Below are positions 52,705 to 61,729 of a stretch of 64,000 bases of DNA, piece by piece. Within the stretch, counting starts at the first letter, position 1; each line of letters opens with the position of its first letter. The notes under the pieces were generated by a model. The model worked only from the letters and a program-made list of their open reading frames with translations, was not told the origin of the DNA and made no database searches. The stretch is from Microbacterium sp. RU1D. Lineage in GTDB: Bacteria; Actinomycetota; Actinomycetes; Actinomycetales; Microbacteriaceae. A program made the position numbers and the translations under genes. The stretch lies in NCBI RefSeq assembly GCF_900156435.1, contig NZ_FTPQ01000001.1:310001-374000 (forward strand), given 5' to 3'.

Positions 52705-54012
52705 GTGACCACTGAGACCTCCGAACCGTCCACCCTCCGACGCGGGATCAGCGGTCCGCTGCTCTTCGCCTTCATTCTCGGCGACGTCCTCGGCGCCGGG
52801 ATCTATGCCCTGATGGGGGTCCTGTCCGAGCGGGTGGGCGGGATGCTGTGGGCCCCGCTGGTCGCGGCGCTCCTCCTGGCGCTGCTCACCGCCGGATCGT
52901 ATGCCGAATTGGTCACCAAGTATCCGCGCGCCGGCGGCGCCGCCGTTTTCGCCGAGCGCGCGTTCAAGAACCGGTTGGTGTCGTTCCTCGTCGGGTTCTG
53001 CATGCTCGCGGCGGGAGTCACGAGCGCCGCGGGGCTGTCGCTCGCGTTCGCCGGCGAATACCTGCAGACGTTCCTCAGCGCTCCCGCCGTCCCCGCGGCG
53101 ATCGTGTTCCTCGCCGTCGTGGCCGCGCTCAACGCCCGGGGGATCCGGGAGTCGATGAGCGCGAACTTCGTCATGACGGCGATCGAGGTGAGCGGACTCG
53201 TCATCGTCGTCGTCGTGGTGGGCGTGCTCGTGTCCGGCGGCGGCGGAGACATCTCCCGCGTCACGCAGCTCCCCGAGGGCACCGGCCCGGCGACGGCGGT
53301 GCTGGCCGGTGCGATCATCGCCTACTACTCGTTCGTGGGCTTCGAGACCTCCGCGAACATGGTCGAAGAGGTCAAGAACCCGTCGCGTGTCTACCCGCGC
53401 GCCCTGTTCGCGGCGCTGCTCACGGCCGGTGTGGTCTACGTCCTGGTGGGCCTCGCCAGCAGCATCGCGGTGCCGAGCGAAGAGCTGTCGAGTTCGAGCG
53501 GGCCCCTGCTGGCCGTGGTGGATGCCAGCGGTGTCGGCATCCCCTCCTGGGTCTTCAGCCTCATCGCTCTCATCGCGGTCGCGAACGGCGCGTTGCTGAC
53601 GATGATCATGGCCAGCCGCCTCGCCTACGGCATGTCCGAGCAGGGTCTGCTGCCGCGAGTCCTGTCGCGCGTGCTGCCACGGCGCCGTACCCCCTGGGTG
53701 GCGATCCTTGCCACGACGCTCGTGGCCATGCTGCTGACCCTCGTCGGCGACCTCACCCTCCTCGCCGAGACGGTCGTGCTGCTCCTGCTCTTCGTGTTCC
53801 TCAGCGCGAACGTGTCCGTGCTGGTGCTGCGTCGCGACGAGGTCGAGCACGATCACTTCCGCGTGTGGACCTTCGTTCCCGTCCTCGGCATCGCCTCGTG
53901 CCTCCTGCTGCTGAGCCAGCAGAGCGCCACGGTGTGGATCTTCGGCGCGGTGCTGCTCGCGGTGGGCGTGGGCCTGTACTTCCTGGCCCGGCACGCACGC
54001 TCGCGCGCGTGA
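52705..54012 (+). CDS. APC-superfamily amino acid permease
   Basis: A 435-residue permease with about 12 helices. Helix 1 has LLFAFILGDVLGAGIYALMG, where G-x-G-x-G-unwound binding is typical of APC carriers; YSFVGFETSANMVEEVKNP in helix 6 region is also characteristic. A related basic-amino-acid or cationic transporter is likely. GTG start 6 nt after TACGGT (52693-52698), leaderless. It converges on the second permease gene at 54064. Confidence 0.9.
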   Translation: MTTETSEPSTLRRGISGPLLFAFILGDVLGAGIYALMGVLSERVGGMLWAPLVAALLLALLTAGSYAELVTKYPRAGGAAVFAERAFKNRLVSFLVGFCMLAAGVTSAAGLSLAFAGEYLQTFLSAPAVPAAIVFLAVVAALNARGIRESMSANFVMTAIEVSGLVIVVVVVGVLVSGGGGDISRVTQLPEGTGPATAVLAGAIIAYYSFVGFETSANMVEEVKNPSRVYPRALFAALLTAGVVYVLVGLASSIAVPSEELSSSSGPLLAVVDASGVGIPSWVFSLIALIAVANGALLTMIMASRLAYGMSEQGLLPRVLSRVLPRRRTPWVAILATTLVAMLLTLVGDLTLLAETVVLLLLFVFLSANVSVLVLRRDEVEHDHFRVWTFVPVLGIASCLLLLSQQSATVWIFGAVLLAVGVGLYFLARHARSRA

Positions 54013-54063
54013 GGCAGCGCGGCCGCGCCGGAGCACGAGCGTCGAATGGCAAGAGACCGGGAC

Positions 54064-55572
54064 TCAGTCCTTCCCGTCGCGCGGCTGCGGGAACGGGCTG
54101 GGCACGACCGGCACCGTGCCGGTGTAGCCCTCGCGCTCGGCGGCGAGCTCGGCGATGCGCTTGCGGCACGCGAACCAGCCCGCGGTGATGAGCAGGCCCG
54201 CCACGACGGCCACCACGAGCGTCGCCGGCGAGTCGATGAACACCAGCACGAGCACCACGGCCAGGAACACCAGCGTCAGGTACCCCGTGTAGGGCGCCCA
54301 GAACAACCGGAACGACGGGCGCACGAGCTCACCCCGGTCGGCGAGCTGCTTCAGGCGCATCTGGCACACGATGATGGTCGCCCACGTGACCAGGATGCCG
54401 ACCGCGGCCACGTTCAGCACGGTCTCGAACGCGTCGCTGGGATTGACGTAGTTGATCACCACGCCGAAGAGGGCGACGAACGCCGTGATCGCGATGCCGC
54501 CGTAGGGCACGCCCGCCTTGTTCATGCGGGCGGCGAACGCCGGCGCGGAACCCGCCACCGCCATCGAGCGCAGGATGCGGCCGGTGGAGTACAAGCCGGC
54601 GTTCAGCGACGACAGCGCCGCGGTCAGCACGACGAGGTTCATGATGACATCGACGCCGGGCACGCCGATCGAGGCGAAGAACGTCACGAACGGGCTCTCG
54701 TCCTTCGAGTACGCGGTGAAGGGCAGCAGCAGCGACAGCAGCAGGACGGATCCCACGTAGAACACGGCCACGCGGATGATCACCGAGTTGATCGCGCGCG
54801 GCATGACCTTCTCGGGGTTCTTCGTCTCGCCCGCGGCGGTGCCGATGAGCTCGATCGACGCGTACGCGAAGACGACGCCCTGCATGAGGATGATCGCGGG
54901 CAGGATGCCGTTGGGGAAGAAGCCGCCGTTGTCGGCGATGAGCGAGAAGCCGACGGGTGCGCCCGTGGGGGTGCCGAACACGACGAAGTAGATGCCCACG
55001 AGCAGGAACGCCACGAGAGCCGCGACCTTGATGAGCGCGAACCAGAACTCGAGCTCCCCGAACACCTTCACCGACACCAGGTTCACGGCGAGCACGGTGA
55101 CGAGCGCGGCCAGGGCCCACACCCACTGCGGAACCGCGGCGATCCACGGCACGTACTTCCCGAAGAAGTTCATGTAGAGCGCGGCCGCGGTGATGTCGAC
55201 CATCGTGGTCGTGGCCCAGTTGATCCAGTAGAACCAGCCCGAGACGAACGCGGCCTTCTCGCCGAAGAACTCGCGCGCGTACGACACGAAGGAGCCCGAG
55301 GTCGGCCGGTGCAGCACCAGCTCGCCGAGCGCGCGCAGGATGAAGAACGCGAACAGGCCGCACACCGCGTACGAGAGCACGATCGCGGGACCGGCCTGCG
55401 CGAGGCGTCCGCCCGCGCCGAGGAAGAGCCCGGTGCCGATCGCGCCGCCGATGGCGATCATCTGCACCTGACGCGCGGTCAGCCGCTTGTGGTAGCCGCT
55501 GTCCTCGAGCTGCACGGTCGAGGTGTGGATGGGCGCTGCCGCGTCGCCGGAGCCCGGGGTGGTGTCGTTCAC
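54064..55572 (-). CDS. Amino acid permease (AnsP/GabP-like)
   Basis: A 502-residue 12-helix amino acid:H+ symporter: LTARQVQMIAIGGAIGTGLFLGAG in helix 1, ELVLHRPTSGSFVSYAREFFG, and YASIELIGTAAGETKNPEKVMPRAI are classic signatures of the AAT family, such as the asparagine, GABA and aromatic permeases. I cannot tell which substrate. Ribosome site GGGGAG precedes the GTG. It is downstream of corA on the same strand with an 88-nt gap, so transcription may be shared. Confidence 0.92.
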   Translation of the reverse strand: MNDTTPGSGDAAAPIHTSTVQLEDSGYHKRLTARQVQMIAIGGAIGTGLFLGAGGRLAQAGPAIVLSYAVCGLFAFFILRALGELVLHRPTSGSFVSYAREFFGEKAAFVSGWFYWINWATTTMVDITAAALYMNFFGKYVPWIAAVPQWVWALAALVTVLAVNLVSVKVFGELEFWFALIKVAALVAFLLVGIYFVVFGTPTGAPVGFSLIADNGGFFPNGILPAIILMQGVVFAYASIELIGTAAGETKNPEKVMPRAINSVIIRVAVFYVGSVLLLSLLLPFTAYSKDESPFVTFFASIGVPGVDVIMNLVVLTAALSSLNAGLYSTGRILRSMAVAGSAPAFAARMNKAGVPYGGIAITAFVALFGVVINYVNPSDAFETVLNVAAVGILVTWATIIVCQMRLKQLADRGELVRPSFRLFWAPYTGYLTLVFLAVVLVLVFIDSPATLVVAVVAGLLITAGWFACRKRIAELAAEREGYTGTVPVVPSPFPQPRDGKD

Positions 55573-55660
55573 CTCCCCATCGTGCGATTCGCGCAGCGGC
55601 TGTCCAGGAAGCGCGCCGCGAAGCGCGGCATCCGCAGCCGTGAACGGAGAACGAACCGGG

Positions 55661-56659
55661 TCAGAGCCAGTGCTTGAGCTTGAACGTGAGCCAGAGGCCG
55701 AACGAGGTCGCGGCCATCAGGCCGAGCGCCATCGGATAGCCGAAGGTCCAATCGAGCTCGGGCATGTTGCGGAAGTTCATGCCGTAGATCGCACCCACCA
55801 GCGACGGACCGAAGAGGATCGCCGCCCATCCCGAGATCTTCTTGACCTGCTCGTTCTGCTCGAGCGAGGTCTCGGTCTGCCGCTGCGTCACGAGCGTCGC
55901 GTTGACGGTGAGGGCGTTGTCGAGGATGGCCCGCAGCGCGGTGAGCTTCTCGCCCTGGCGCAGCACGTGGTCGAGAACGTCGCGCAGCGAGCGCTGCAGC
56001 TCGAGGTCGACGCCGTACTTGTCGGCGCCGCGCAGCAGCGCCTCCAGCATGTCGCGCAGGGGTTCGACCGCCCGCTGGAAGTGGATGACCTCGCGCGCGA
56101 GCTGGTAGATGCGCTGGGTGAGGTCGGTGCCGCCGTCGCCGAACAGACCGTCCTCGATCTCGTCGACGTCGTTCTGCAGGCCGCGGGCGACGGGGTCGTA
56201 CTGGTCGACGACCTCGTCGAGGATCGCGTACAGCACCGCCTCCGGGCCGCGCGCGAGCAGGTCGGGGTTGTCCTCGAGCCGCCGGCGCACCCGCGCCAGA
56301 TCCGGCACCTCGGCGTGACGCACCGTGACGACGTAGTCCGCGCCGATGAAGACGTGCAGCTCGCCGAACTCGACGGTCTCGGTCTCGTCGATGTAGCGCG
56401 CGGGGCGCAGCACCGTGAACAGGTTCTGCCCGTACCGCTCGAGCTTGGCGCGCTGATGGCCCGTCAGCGCATCCTCGACGGCGAGGGGGTGGAGCGAGAA
56501 CTCCGCCGCGACGCGCTCGAGTTCGTGCGGAGACGGACGCAGCAGCCCGATCCAGGCCATCCCGCCGTGCGCCTCCATGTACTCGAAGGTCTGGTCGAGG
56601 CTCGAGGGGTTCTCGATGCGGCGACCGTCGACGTAGACCGCGCTGTCGATGATGGGCAT
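55661..56659 (-). CDS. corA: CorA-family Mg2+/Co2+ channel
   Basis: A 332-residue protein of the CorA family: soluble N-terminal funnel with LHPLAVEDALTGHQRAKLERYG and ELHVFIGADYVVTVRH, long stalk helices, then two C-terminal helices with the selectivity motif GMN in AIYGMNFRNMPELDW. It pentamerises as a divalent-cation channel. Only the GMN-type pair of helices is membrane-bound. It follows the DUF3140 gene by 58 nt. Confidence 0.93.
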   Translation of the reverse strand: MPIIDSAVYVDGRRIENPSSLDQTFEYMEAHGGMAWIGLLRPSPHELERVAAEFSLHPLAVEDALTGHQRAKLERYGQNLFTVLRPARYIDETETVEFGELHVFIGADYVVTVRHAEVPDLARVRRRLEDNPDLLARGPEAVLYAILDEVVDQYDPVARGLQNDVDEIEDGLFGDGGTDLTQRIYQLAREVIHFQRAVEPLRDMLEALLRGADKYGVDLELQRSLRDVLDHVLRQGEKLTALRAILDNALTVNATLVTQRQTETSLEQNEQVKKISGWAAILFGPSLVGAIYGMNFRNMPELDWTFGYPMALGLMAATSFGLWLTFKLKHWL

Positions 56660-56717
56660 GTCTACCGTTCTACCCCTCCCGGACGGACCAGGGATGACGC
56701 GGCCCCCGGCGCCGCGG

Positions 56718-57044
56718 TCACTTCTTCGGGTCGTGGCCCCAGTTCATCAGCGAGTAGCGCCAGTCGGTGTCGGTGATGTCGCCCTTCGGCTTCTGCGCGC
56801 TGTGCCGCTTCACGTACCCGACGACCTTGCGCATGTGGCCCAGGTCGTCCTCGGTGAGGTCGGCCTTCTTCTTCTCGAGGATGCCCACGATGTGCCGGCC
56901 GCTCTCGTGACCGGTCGACTCGCCGCCGTCCTTCTTCTGCCCGACGGACTTCGACTCGTCGGTGGCCAGCCATTTCTTCAGCTCGCTCGCGGTCATGTTG
57001 ACCGCATCGTCGAAGTCCTTGCGGGTCTGGTCGTCGTCGCTCAT
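56718..57044 (-). CDS. DUF3140-family protein
   Basis: A 108-residue, highly charged protein with the DUF3140 pattern: FDDAVNMTASELKKWLATDESKSVGQKK, GRHIVGILEKKKADLTEDDLGHMRKVVGYVKRH and a C-terminal DTDWRYSLMNWGHDP. Function unknown; relatives are found in actinobacteria and proteobacteria. I chose the ATG at 57044 over a longer start within a basic, non-conserved leader. Between the EamA and CorA genes on one strand. Confidence 0.85.
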   Translation of the reverse strand: MSDDDQTRKDFDDAVNMTASELKKWLATDESKSVGQKKDGGESTGHESGRHIVGILEKKKADLTEDDLGHMRKVVGYVKRHSAQKPKGDITDTDWRYSLMNWGHDPKK

Positions 57045-57117
57045 GCCGTCATCCTGTCCAGCGTGCGTCAGCACGAAGGCCCCCTTGCGTCGACGGCGAC
57101 GCCGTGGCATCCGCCCG

Positions 57118-58026
57118 TCAGCCGACGGGCTCGCTGAGCGGTTCGTCCGCGTCCGGCCCCGGATGCCGTGCGCCCGCGCTGCGGCGCGCGGCGGCGAGCA
57201 CCGCGCCGATGCTGGCGGCGATGACCAGGGCGATGCCGACCACCTCGAGCCACGACAGCCTCTGTCCCAGCAGCAGGAATCCGGCGATCGACGCCGTCGC
57301 GGGGCCGAGGCTCATCATGATCGCGAACGCCGAGGCCGGCAGGCGGCGCAGCGCCACGAGTTCGAGCGCGTAGGGGATGGTCGACGACAGCAGCGCGACC
57401 GCCGCCCCCAGCGCGAGGATGTCCACCCGCAGCAGCACCGACCCCGCCTGCCACAGGCCCAAGGGCAGGGCCAGACACGCACCGACCGCCATCGCCAGGG
57501 CGAGACCGTCCAGGCGCGGGAACTGCCGCCCCACGCGCGCCGACGACGCGATGTACAGCGCCCAGCTGACCGCCGCGCCGAGGGCGAAGATCACCCCGAG
57601 CGCGTCGAGACGGTCCCAGCCGCCGGCGCCGAGCACGACCACTCCGGCGAGCGCGAGACCCGCCCACAGCCACCGAGCCGCCCCCGTCGCGGTCAGGATC
57701 GACAGCGTCAACGGTCCGAGCACCTCGATCGTCACGGTGACCCCGAGCGGGAGCCTTTCGAGCGCCAGGTAGAAGAGCCCGTTCATGGATGCCAGCACCA
57801 CGCCGAACACGACCACCGACCGCCAGGCGACACCGGTGTGTCCCCGCAGGCTCGGGCGCGCGATGACGAGGAGCAGCAGCGCCGAGAAGACCAGGCGCAG
57901 CATGACGATGCCGAGCGGCCCCGTCTCGGGGAAGAGCATCACCGCGAACGACGCGCCCACCTCCTGGCAGGCCAGGCCGACGAACACGAGAGCGGCGGCC
58001 GAGCCCTGCCCGCCGCGCGCGGTCAT
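57118..58026 (-). CDS. EamA-family (RhtA-like) exporter
   Basis: A 302-residue membrane protein with ten helices in two EamA repeats (LVFVGLACQEVGASFAVMLF; GVIFALGAAVSWALYIASS). The last helices, RLSWLEVVGIALVIAASIG, match the RhtA threonine/homoserine exporter group. The substrate is probably amino acids or related small metabolites. The start is 7 nt from the stop of the pseudoenzyme lipoprotein, so the two are an operon. Confidence 0.9.
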   Translation of the reverse strand: MTARGGQGSAAALVFVGLACQEVGASFAVMLFPETGPLGIVMLRLVFSALLLLVIARPSLRGHTGVAWRSVVVFGVVLASMNGLFYLALERLPLGVTVTIEVLGPLTLSILTATGAARWLWAGLALAGVVVLGAGGWDRLDALGVIFALGAAVSWALYIASSARVGRQFPRLDGLALAMAVGACLALPLGLWQAGSVLLRVDILALGAAVALLSSTIPYALELVALRRLPASAFAIMMSLGPATASIAGFLLLGQRLSWLEVVGIALVIAASIGAVLAAARRSAGARHPGPDADEPLSEPVG

Positions 58027-58033
58027 CGCTCGG

Positions 58034-59305
58034 TCACGAGGCGGGCGGCGCGCAGATCGCGTTCTGGGCGATGCTGTCGCGCATCTGCTCGGCCGTCCAC
58101 GGCAGGCCCGCCTCGGGCAGCGTCTGCCCCTCGGCGGCGGGGGACTTCGAGGCGATCGCCGCGAGCTCCCACGCCAGCCACGCGCCCGTGAACTTGTTGC
58201 CGCCCGAGTTGTTCAGCACCACCGCGACGGACATGCCCGTCTGGGGGTCGGCGAAAGCGGCGGTCATGTACCCCGGCGTCCAGCCGAACTGTCCGATGAG
58301 CGAGCCCGCCTGGAAGGTTCCTCCGGTGGCGGTGAACCACGTCGGCTGGTCGGGACCGACCGGCACGGGGTTGGCGAAGCGGTCGCTGTCGGCGGGCAGG
58401 AGGGCCTTCGTGGCGAGTGCCTGGGCGTAGCGGCCGAGATCGGTGATCGAGGTGACGGCCCCGGCGGCGGCGCCGCCGTAGCTGGACGACATCTCGGTGA
58501 AATCGGCCGGGTCGGTGCAGTTCCACACGCCCTCGGCGTTCGGCTGCGACCAGTACCCCGACAGCGGGGTGGGGCCGGGCGTCGCCGACTCGGGGGCCGG
58601 CAGCGACGTCGCCGACAGACCGAGCGGCTGTGCGACGCGTTCCGCGATCACCGCGGAGAGGGTCTCGTTCGTCGCCCGCTCGACGGCGAGTCCGGCGATG
58701 AGGTAGTTCGTCGCCGACGTCCCGTAGGCGTCGCCGGGCGCGTTCAGGCGCGGGCGCGCGATGCCGTAGGCCATCAGCTCGCGGGCGTTCCACACGCGGT
58801 CGGGGTTGGCGAGCACCGCACCCTCGAGCGTCGAGGTGTAGGAGGCGATCCCCGACGTCCCGTCGCACAGCTGACGCAGCGTGATGTCGTCGTAGCCGGG
58901 GAGGTTGCTGACCCACTTGTCGATGGGGTCACTCATCGAGAGGGTTCCGTCGGCGTCGAGGACGTACAGGGCGTCGCACGTCATGGCGCCCGTCACCTCC
59001 GCCGCCCGGAAGGTGAGGTCGCTGGCGACCTCGCCGCCCCCGGGGCCCTGGGTCCCGAGGCCCGCGACCCAACTGCCGCTCCACGGAGCCCACACGCCGA
59101 CGATGGCACCCGACGAACCGGTCGCGACCATCGCCGCGTTCACGGCATCCTGCAGTTCCGCGACCGTGGCCTCGGGCAGTGGCGCGTCGACCTGCGCCGG
59201 GACGTCGATCGACACCGACCCCTGCGGCGTGCAACCGCTCAACGCGAGGGCCAGTGCTCCCGCGGTCGCGATCGCGATCGCCGCGGAACGACGCCATCTC
59301 GCCAT
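58034..59305 (-). CDS. Beta-lactamase-fold lipoprotein with lost catalytic motifs
   Basis: A 423-residue lipoprotein: lipobox ALSGC (Cys25), then a class C beta-lactamase / D,D-peptidase-like domain (FRAAEVTG, LSMSDPIDKWVSNLPGYDDITLRQL, PGDAYGTSATNYLIAGLAVE, GQFGWTPGYMTAAF). The nucleophile motif SxxK reads EVTG, with Glu103 and Gly106 replacing Ser and Lys; YSN reads TSA; the final HxG is not evident. It is therefore likely a non-catalytic binding protein outside the membrane. Ribosome site GGGGGT before the ATG at 59305. Confidence 0.85.
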   Translation of the reverse strand: MARWRRSAAIAIATAGALALALSGCTPQGSVSIDVPAQVDAPLPEATVAELQDAVNAAMVATGSSGAIVGVWAPWSGSWVAGLGTQGPGGGEVASDLTFRAAEVTGAMTCDALYVLDADGTLSMSDPIDKWVSNLPGYDDITLRQLCDGTSGIASYTSTLEGAVLANPDRVWNARELMAYGIARPRLNAPGDAYGTSATNYLIAGLAVERATNETLSAVIAERVAQPLGLSATSLPAPESATPGPTPLSGYWSQPNAEGVWNCTDPADFTEMSSSYGGAAAGAVTSITDLGRYAQALATKALLPADSDRFANPVPVGPDQPTWFTATGGTFQAGSLIGQFGWTPGYMTAAFADPQTGMSVAVVLNNSGGNKFTGAWLAWELAAIASKSPAAEGQTLPEAGLPWTAEQMRDSIAQNAICAPPAS

Positions 59306-59456
59306 GTGGTGACCCCCAGCAGTTCCACGCGCGGACACGCGCGCTCTCCCACGATTCAAACACACGGCACCTGAGCGGAATCGCCCCTTGCACCGCTCGC
59401 CCGTCACGTCTGCATCACGACTCGGCTTTTCCTCGCGACTCGGAGCGAATCAGGGG

Positions 59457-59470
59457 TTAGGTCAACCTAA
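59457..59470 (+). promoter_or_regulatory. DtxR/IdeR-type iron box at the heme-oxygenase promoter
   Basis: TTAGG-TCAA-CCTAA, matching the half-sites of the iron box (consensus TTAGGTTAGGCTAACCTAA) with a shorter centre. It ends 9 nt before the -10 TATGAT (59480-59485), so binding would block RNA polymerase. Confidence 0.75.
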
Positions 59471-59491
59471 GTCAGTGCGTATGATGGCCGC

Positions 59492-60145
59492 ATGAACGCC
59501 GTGGTCCCGTTCTCCCTCGCCCTGCGCGAGCGGTCCAGCAGCGCGCACTCCTCGAGCGAGTGCGACGGGTTCATGACCGACCTGCTGACCGGCGCCGGCA
59601 CGCGCGACGATTACATCGCCCTCCTCGCGCAGCACTGGTTCATCTACGCCGCCCTCGAGGACGCCGCCGTCCGCATGCGCCTCGACCCGGTGGCATCCGT
59701 CTTCCTGCGCGATCGGCACTCGCGTCTGCCCGCGCTCGAATCCGATCTGGCGTTCCTCATCGGGCCCGGATGGCGCGAGAGCATCCGCCCCCTGCCCACG
59801 ACGCAGGCCTACGTGTCGCGCATCCGCCGGGTCGCGGCGACGTGGCCGGGTGGGTTCGTCGCCCACCACTACACGCGTCTGCTCGGCGACCTGTCCGGCG
59901 GCCCGTCCATCGGGCGGCTCATGCAGCGGCGCTTCGGCTTCGAGACGAACGGTATCGGGTTCCTGCTGTTCGGCGACATCGCCGACCCCCGGGCGTTCAA
60001 GACCGTCTACCGCGAGCAGCTCGACGCGGCCCCCTGGGACGACGACGAGAAGGAGCGCGTCATCGCCGAGGTGCTCGTCGCCTACCGCTTCACGACGGAG
60101 CTGTTCGCCGACCTCACTCGCGCCAAGGCCCACCAGGTCGCCTGA
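59492..60145 (+). CDS. hmuO: Heme oxygenase
   Basis: A 217-residue biliverdin-producing heme oxygenase that frees iron from heme. Proximal His19 lies in SSSAHSSSECDGFM and the Gly-rich distal helix is LGDLSGGPSIGRLM, close to HmuO of Corynebacterium. Length is normal for the family. The ATG lies 6 nt after -10 TATGAT and just past the DtxR-type box, so it should be expressed under iron limitation. No hemin ABC transporter is adjacent in this window. Confidence 0.92.
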   Translation: MNAVVPFSLALRERSSSAHSSSECDGFMTDLLTGAGTRDDYIALLAQHWFIYAALEDAAVRMRLDPVASVFLRDRHSRLPALESDLAFLIGPGWRESIRPLPTTQAYVSRIRRVAATWPGGFVAHHYTRLLGDLSGGPSIGRLMQRRFGFETNGIGFLLFGDIADPRAFKTVYREQLDAAPWDDDEKERVIAEVLVAYRFTTELFADLTRAKAHQVA

Positions 60146-60151
60146 GGCGTC

Positions 60152-60242
60152 GCCTTCTGCGCGGCCGCGTCCGCGCGGGCGCTCCGGCGTGCGACCCCGC
60201 CCTACAACGCGACGCCGTCATGCCTTCTGCGCGGCCGCGTCC
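60152..60242. repeat. 21-bp direct repeat around the helicase gene end
   Basis: GCCTTCTGCGCGGCC then GCGTCC occurs at 60152-60172 and 60222-60242. The second copy encodes the helicase C-terminus (DAAAQKA with its stop); the first lies 70 nt away, downstream of it, in the convergent spacer. Confidence 0.7.
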
Positions 60243-61597
60243 TGGCGCGCGAGCCAGGCCTGCTTCATGAAGCGGCGCACGTCCTCGTCGACGCGGATGT
60301 CGCTCGGGCGCAGCGGCCGCGACAGGTACAGCCCGTCGAGCGAGGTGAGGCGACTGAGGGCGACGTACGTCTGGCCGGGGGCGAAGGCGCCGGCGCCCAG
60401 ATCGACGACCGCGCGGTCGTAGGTCTTGCCCTGCGACTTGTGGATCGTGACGGCCCAGGCCAGACGCAGCGGGAACTGCGTGAACTCCGCGACGATCTCC
60501 CGGGAGAGGTTCTTCGTGCCCGGGTCGTAGGCGTAGCGGTACCTCTCCCACACCGCGGGCTCGACGTCGTGCTCGACCCCGTCGACCTCGACGCGCACGC
60601 TGTCTCCCGCGATGCGCGTGACGGTACCGATCGTGCCGTTGACCCACCGCGGGGCCTCGCCGAACGGGGCACCGTCGTTGCGCAGGAACATCACCTGGGC
60701 CCCGACCTTCAGCGTGAGCTCCATCTCCGCCGGGTAGTTGGCCTCGCCCCGACCGAAGTCGCCCGAGATCTCGGCGTTCGCGGTCTGCGTGCGCCCGATG
60801 AGCTCGTCGAGGTGGCGACGGTTGATGGTGTTGACGCGGTCGTTGCGGGTGGCGAGCGTGATGATCGGGTGCTCGCCGTCGGCCGGATGCGGGGGCGTGC
60901 GCGCACCCGCGGTGTTCAGGATGCCGGCCATCTCGGCCGTGACGCGCCCGTAGCGCACCGCGTTCAACAGCTGTTTGAATCCCGGGTCGGACTGCCGGTG
61001 GATCTCGACGAGTTCGTTGACGTGCAGGTCGGCCCCGTGTCGGCCGATGTCGATCAGCCCGTCGGTCGCGGCCTCGCCCGACCACACCTTCGCGTCGAAG
61101 AACCAGAACGAACGGTAGTGGTCGCTGATGTAGCGCGCCTCGTCTCCGCGCGGGGGCACCGGCGCCAGCTGGTACGGATCGCCGAACATCACGATCTGCG
61201 TGCCGCCGAAAGGCTCCGAACGACGACCGCGGGCCTGCCGGAGCGAACGGTCGATGGCATCCATCAGGTCGGCGTTGACCATCGAGATCTCGTCGATCAC
61301 GAGCGTGTCGATCGCGTTGAGGATCTTGCGGGTCGCGTCGTTCTGGTCGATGTCGCCGTTCGCGATCAGACCGATGGGCAGGCGGAAGAGCGAGTGGATC
61401 GTCTGGCCCTCGACGTTGAGCGCCGCCACGCCCGTGGGTGCGCACACCGCGATCTGCTTCTTGGTGTTCCACGCCAGGTGCTGCAGCAGCGTCGACTTGC
61501 CGGTGCCCGCGCGGCCGGTGACGAAGACGTGCTCGCGCGTGTCCTCGATCAGCCGGAACAGCGCCTGCTGCTCGGCGGAGAGGGGCGGCGTGGTCAC
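60218..61597 (-). CDS. PIF1/RecD-like DNA helicase
   Basis: A 459-residue SF1B helicase: motif I GRAGTGKST at 28-36, II IDEISMV, III FGDPYQLAPV, the PIF1-type VTIHKSQGKTYD and a C-terminal VALSRLTSLDGLYL. It lacks RecB/RecC-type partners nearby and has no N-terminal extra domain, so it is the short PIF1-like form that unwinds structured DNA such as G-quadruplexes or R-loops. The GTG start lies 6 nt after TAGCAT (61604-61609, minus strand). Confidence 0.9.
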   Translation of the reverse strand: MTTPPLSAEQQALFRLIEDTREHVFVTGRAGTGKSTLLQHLAWNTKKQIAVCAPTGVAALNVEGQTIHSLFRLPIGLIANGDIDQNDATRKILNAIDTLVIDEISMVNADLMDAIDRSLRQARGRRSEPFGGTQIVMFGDPYQLAPVPPRGDEARYISDHYRSFWFFDAKVWSGEAATDGLIDIGRHGADLHVNELVEIHRQSDPGFKQLLNAVRYGRVTAEMAGILNTAGARTPPHPADGEHPIITLATRNDRVNTINRRHLDELIGRTQTANAEISGDFGRGEANYPAEMELTLKVGAQVMFLRNDGAPFGEAPRWVNGTIGTVTRIAGDSVRVEVDGVEHDVEPAVWERYRYAYDPGTKNLSREIVAEFTQFPLRLAWAVTIHKSQGKTYDRAVVDLGAGAFAPGQTYVALSRLTSLDGLYLSRPLRPSDIRVDEDVRRFMKQAWLARQDAAAQKA

Positions 61598-61640
61598 CGG
61601 TTCATGCTAGTTCGCGCCGCGCGCGGCGGGCGGCCCTGTG

Positions 61641-61724
61641 GACCGTCGCCCGATCTCCTCCGGGCGCCGACGGCGCGGCGGGCGTCGGGATGCGGACCGG
61701 CACCCGATCTCCTCGGGTGCCGGT
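61641..61724 (-). terminator. Tandem hairpins downstream of the MerR gene
   Basis: ACCGGCACCCGA and TCGGGTGCCGGT (61696-61724) form a perfect 12-bp stem around TCTCC. A weaker relative with the same CCCGATCTCCTC core lies at 61641-61670, suggesting duplication of a terminator. Six nt past the MerR stop. Confidence 0.75.
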
Positions 61725-61729
61725 CGATC

